Of a DNA stretch of 64,000 bases, positions 61,778-64,000 are shown in pieces; positions within the stretch are counted from its first letter, which is position 1, and each line of letters starts with the position of its first letter. The DNA is taken from the NCBI RefSeq assembly GCF_025642135.1, contig NZ_CP106793.1:2835001-2899000 (forward strand), in the 5' to 3' direction. The stretch comes from Streptomyces cynarae (GTDB lineage: Bacteria > Actinomycetota > Actinomycetes > Streptomycetales > Streptomycetaceae). Made by a program: the position numbers and the translations under genes. Under the pieces are notes generated by a model. It had not been told where the DNA came from and did not search any database. It saw only the letters and a list, made by a program, of their open reading frames with translations.

Positions 61778-63430
61778 ATGAGCCGGATACGGCCTGCCCG
61801 AGGTTCCCGTCTCACCGCGGCCGGCACCGCCGCGACCGCCGCCGCCCTGCTGGCCGCCGCGCTCGCCCCGGCCCCCACCGCCGACGCGGCCGCCAGACCC
61901 GGCCGGTCCACCGTGATCCGCGACGCCGCGGCGGTGCTGGCGCGCGAGGCCGCCCGCCTTGGCCTGACACCGGCGCAGGGCACGAGCGTACGGGACGTCG
62001 TAGTGGACCCGGACGGCAGCCGGCATGTGCGTTACGACCGGACGTACCGTCAGCTTCCCGTCGTGGGCGGCGACTTCGTACTCCACCTGGCGCCCGACGG
62101 GTCGTACCGCGGCGCCGACCGGGCCACCGGGCGGGACATCTCCCTGCCGACCATCACCCCGGCCGTGAAGGCCCCCAGGGCCGCCGACCTCGCCACCGCC
62201 GCGCTGCGCGCCGCGAACGCCGGGGAGTTGCTCAAGCACCTGACCGCCAGGCCGCAGCTCGTCGTCGACGCGCTGCACGGCGCGCCCCGGCTGGCCTGGC
62301 GCACCGAGGTCACCGGGCAGGACACGCTCGGCAATCCGGTCGCGCGCACGGTCGTCACGGACGCCGGCACCGGGCGGCAGATCGACGCCTGGGACAGCAT
62401 CGAGACGGCGACCGGTGACGGCAAGTCCCTCTACAGCGGAACGGTTCCGCTTCAGACGACGCAGTCCGGGTCGGCGTACCAGCTCAAGGACCCCACGCGG
62501 GGCGACACGTACACGGGCGACGCCGAGAACAAGACCGACCTGTGCTTCCTCACCACCATCTGCGTCAGCCGCGCCCCCGCCACCCTCTTCTACGACTCCG
62601 ACAACCACTGGGGTTCGGGCACGGTGTCGGACCGCTCCTCGGCGGCGGTGGACGCGCAGTACGGCACCGACGTGACCTGGGACTACTACAAGAACGTGCA
62701 CGGCCGCAGCGGCATCGCGGGCGACGGCAAGGGCTCCTACAACCGCGTCCACTACGGCACGAACTACAACAACGCCTTCTGGGACGACAACTGCTTCTGC
62801 ATGACCTACGGCGACGGTGACGGCACGACGCTCGGGCCGCTGGTGGCGCTGGACGTGGCCGGGCACGAGATGACGCACGGCGTGACGTCGAAGACGGCGG
62901 CGCTGGCGTACTCCGGGGAGTCGGGCGGGCTGAACGAGGCCACGTCGGACATCTTCGGCACGCTGGTGGAGTGGTACGCGAACAACGCCTCCGACCCCGG
63001 TGACTACCTGATCGGCGAGAAGATCGTCCGGTCGGGCTTCGGCAAGTCGGCTCTGCGCTACATGGACAAGCCGTCCAAGGACGGCAACTCGGCGGACTGC
63101 TGGAGCAGTTCGGTGGGCAAGCTGGACGTGCACTACTCGTCCGGCGTCGCGAACCACTTCGCGTACCTGCTCGCGGAGGGCAGCGGCGCCAAGACCATCA
63201 ACGCTGTCGCCTACGACTCCCCCACCTGCAACGGCTCCACGGTGACGGGCATCGGCCGGGACAAGCTCGGCAAGATCTGGTACCGGGCGCTCACGGTCTA
63301 CATGACGTCCTCGACGAACTACGCGGGCGCCCGCACGGCGACGCTGAACGCGGCGAAGGACCTCTACGGGGCGGGGAGCACGGAGTACAACGCGGTGGCG
63401 GCGGCCTGGAGCGCCGTGAACGTCGGCTGA
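61778..63430 (+). CDS. Secreted M4 metallopeptidase (thermolysin family)
   Basis: A 550-residue preproprotein. The signal peptide ends near PTADAA. A propeptide of about 170 residues (FTP/PepSY type, VVGGDFVLHLAPDGSYRGA) is followed by the M4 catalytic domain. Zinc and catalytic residues are in DVAGHEMTHGVTS (HExxH) and GGLNEATSDIFG (third ligand Glu); the catalytic His lies in LDVHYSSGVANHFAYLLAE. The C terminus ends with YGAGSTEYNAVAAAWSAVNVG, typical of Streptomyces neutral proteases. ATG 61778 with AGGAG at 61769-61773. It digests extracellular proteins with Ca and Zn. Confidence 0.95.
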   Translation: MSRIRPARGSRLTAAGTAATAAALLAAALAPAPTADAAARPGRSTVIRDAAAVLAREAARLGLTPAQGTSVRDVVVDPDGSRHVRYDRTYRQLPVVGGDFVLHLAPDGSYRGADRATGRDISLPTITPAVKAPRAADLATAALRAANAGELLKHLTARPQLVVDALHGAPRLAWRTEVTGQDTLGNPVARTVVTDAGTGRQIDAWDSIETATGDGKSLYSGTVPLQTTQSGSAYQLKDPTRGDTYTGDAENKTDLCFLTTICVSRAPATLFYDSDNHWGSGTVSDRSSAAVDAQYGTDVTWDYYKNVHGRSGIAGDGKGSYNRVHYGTNYNNAFWDDNCFCMTYGDGDGTTLGPLVALDVAGHEMTHGVTSKTAALAYSGESGGLNEATSDIFGTLVEWYANNASDPGDYLIGEKIVRSGFGKSALRYMDKPSKDGNSADCWSSSVGKLDVHYSSGVANHFAYLLAEGSGAKTINAVAYDSPTCNGSTVTGIGRDKLGKIWYRALTVYMTSSTNYAGARTATLNAAKDLYGAGSTEYNAVAAAWSAVNVG

Positions 63431-63506
63431 GGGAAATGCGGTGGCGGGTCGGGTGCCGCCCTGCCTACGCTGCGGCACCCGACCGCCGTACCCCCACTGG
63501 AGACCG

Positions 63507-64000
63507 ATGCCCGCCGCGAAGATGCACGCCGACGAACTGGACGTGGGCACCGCGCTGGTGCGCCGGCTGGTCGCCGAGCAGTTCCCTCGGTGGGCCGGGC
63601 TGCCGGTCACCGAGGTGCCGTCCGCCGGGACGGACAACGCCATGTACCGGCTGGGCGACGACATGGTCGTACGGCTGCCCCGGCGGCCCGGCGGGGCGCG
63701 GCAGGTGGACGAGGAGCAGCGCTGGCTGCCGCTGCTGGCCCCGCATCTGCCGCTGCCCGTTCCGGTGCCGCTCGGCAGGGGCGCCCCGGCACACGGCTAC
63801 GCGCATCCGTGGTCGGTGCTGCGCTGGCTGGACGGCGGGAACGCGTACGACGCACCGATCACCGAACTCGACGCGGCAGCGATGGAGTTGGGCCGTTTCG
63901 TGACGGCCCTGCGGCGGGTCGACGCGAGCGGCGGTCCGGCGTCCTGGCGGGGCGGCCCGGTGGCGGCGAACGACGCGTACGTCCGCGCGGCCATCCGCGA
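63507..64000 (+). CDS. Aminoglycoside-phosphotransferase-family protein (partial, cut by window end)
   Basis: An open frame from ATG 63507 to the window end without a stop, at least 164 codons. MHADELDVGTALVRRLVAEQFPRWAG, GTDNAMYRLGDDMVVRLPRR (ATP lysine position is Arg in VVRLPRR) and HPWSVLRWLDG match the APH fold. The catalytic HGDLH region lies beyond the window. It probably phosphorylates a small metabolite; resistance function cannot be claimed. GGAG lies a few bases upstream of ATG. Confidence 0.82.
   Translation, partial: MPAAKMHADELDVGTALVRRLVAEQFPRWAGLPVTEVPSAGTDNAMYRLGDDMVVRLPRRPGGARQVDEEQRWLPLLAPHLPLPVPVPLGRGAPAHGYAHPWSVLRWLDGGNAYDAPITELDAAAMELGRFVTALRRVDASGGPASWRGGPVAANDAYVRAAIR

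Noticed and set aside
1..64000. CRISPR array, prophage or insertion sequence
   Set aside because: No regularly spaced direct repeats, transposase, integrase or terminal inverted repeats were seen; the only repeats are hairpins, a 24-bp coding repeat and the tRNA pair.

Overview
The window is a high-GC actinobacterial chromosome segment, almost certainly Streptomyces. The grounds are very high GC with strong third-position G/C bias, frequent GTG and TTG starts, AGGAGG-type ribosome sites, long GC hairpins without T-tracts as terminators, and a set of typically streptomycete genes (matB, mbl, an HrdA-like sigma factor next to dnaG and dgt, an SCO2400-like zinc-ribbon membrane protein, YtxH, DUF305/DUF6153). 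Gene order resembles what I recall of the S. coelicolor core region around SCO2400-SCO2475. That is memory, not a search.

Layout. (1) 1-6.8 kb: a MarR regulator, then a minus-strand operon for a ribose/galactofuranose-type sugar importer (binding lipoprotein, double ATPase, two permeases) under a LacI-type repressor; a near-perfect lac-like operator lies upstream of the repressor. (2) 7-16.6 kb: SCO2400-like protein, then a plus-strand sugar-acid block: enolase-superfamily sugar-acid dehydratase, zinc sugar dehydrogenase, unknown TIM-barrel-like protein, a second sugar importer (ChvE/MmsA/GguB type) and aldose 1-epimerase. (3) 16.6-21.3 kb: PLP aminotransferase with a Pro-rich tail, secreted LysM/lytic transglycosylase, membrane-anchored PstS-like protein. 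(4) 21.3-27.6 kb: Rrf2 regulator, GH35 beta-galactosidase, GH43 arabinanase, SMP-30 lactonase and IclR regulator. (5) 27.7-37.5 kb: a small conserved unknown, ATP-grasp enzyme, MerR-PP2C fusion, matB and a fused carboxyltransferase, mbl, DUF6153/DUF305 pair, XRE regulator, FMN reductase. (6) 37.5-42.6 kb: an orphan double-glycine precursor peptide, GntR regulator, leuA with a leader-peptide attenuator coupled to an orphan ABC ATPase, three tRNA genes. (7) 42.6-55.6 kb: YtxH, FGGY kinase, heterodimeric ABC exporter, sigma factor, dnaG, FAD oxidoreductase, dgt, sirohydrochlorin chelatase. (8) 55.8-64 kb: SanA-like and repeat membrane proteins, assimilatory nitrate reductase, secreted intradiol dioxygenase, gamma-glutamylcyclotransferase-like protein, M4 protease, and a phosphotransferase cut by the window end.

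Regions 1, 2 and 4 read as one galactan/arabinan programme: secreted glycosidases release sugars, two importers take them up, and dehydrogenase, lactonase and dehydratase would form an oxidative (De Ley-Doudoroff-like) route. A short motif (ATYTCGRAY) recurs upstream of five of these units. The most interesting small elements are the leuA attenuator, the orphan precursor peptide, the MerR-PP2C fusion, a repeat-derived insertion inside MatB, and PhoP-like and GlnR-like boxes.

Caution: five genes (aminotransferase, PstS-like, mbl, FGGY kinase, sirohydrochlorin chelatase) each lack exactly one base in a G/C run. This pattern points to sequencing error rather than five pseudogenes.
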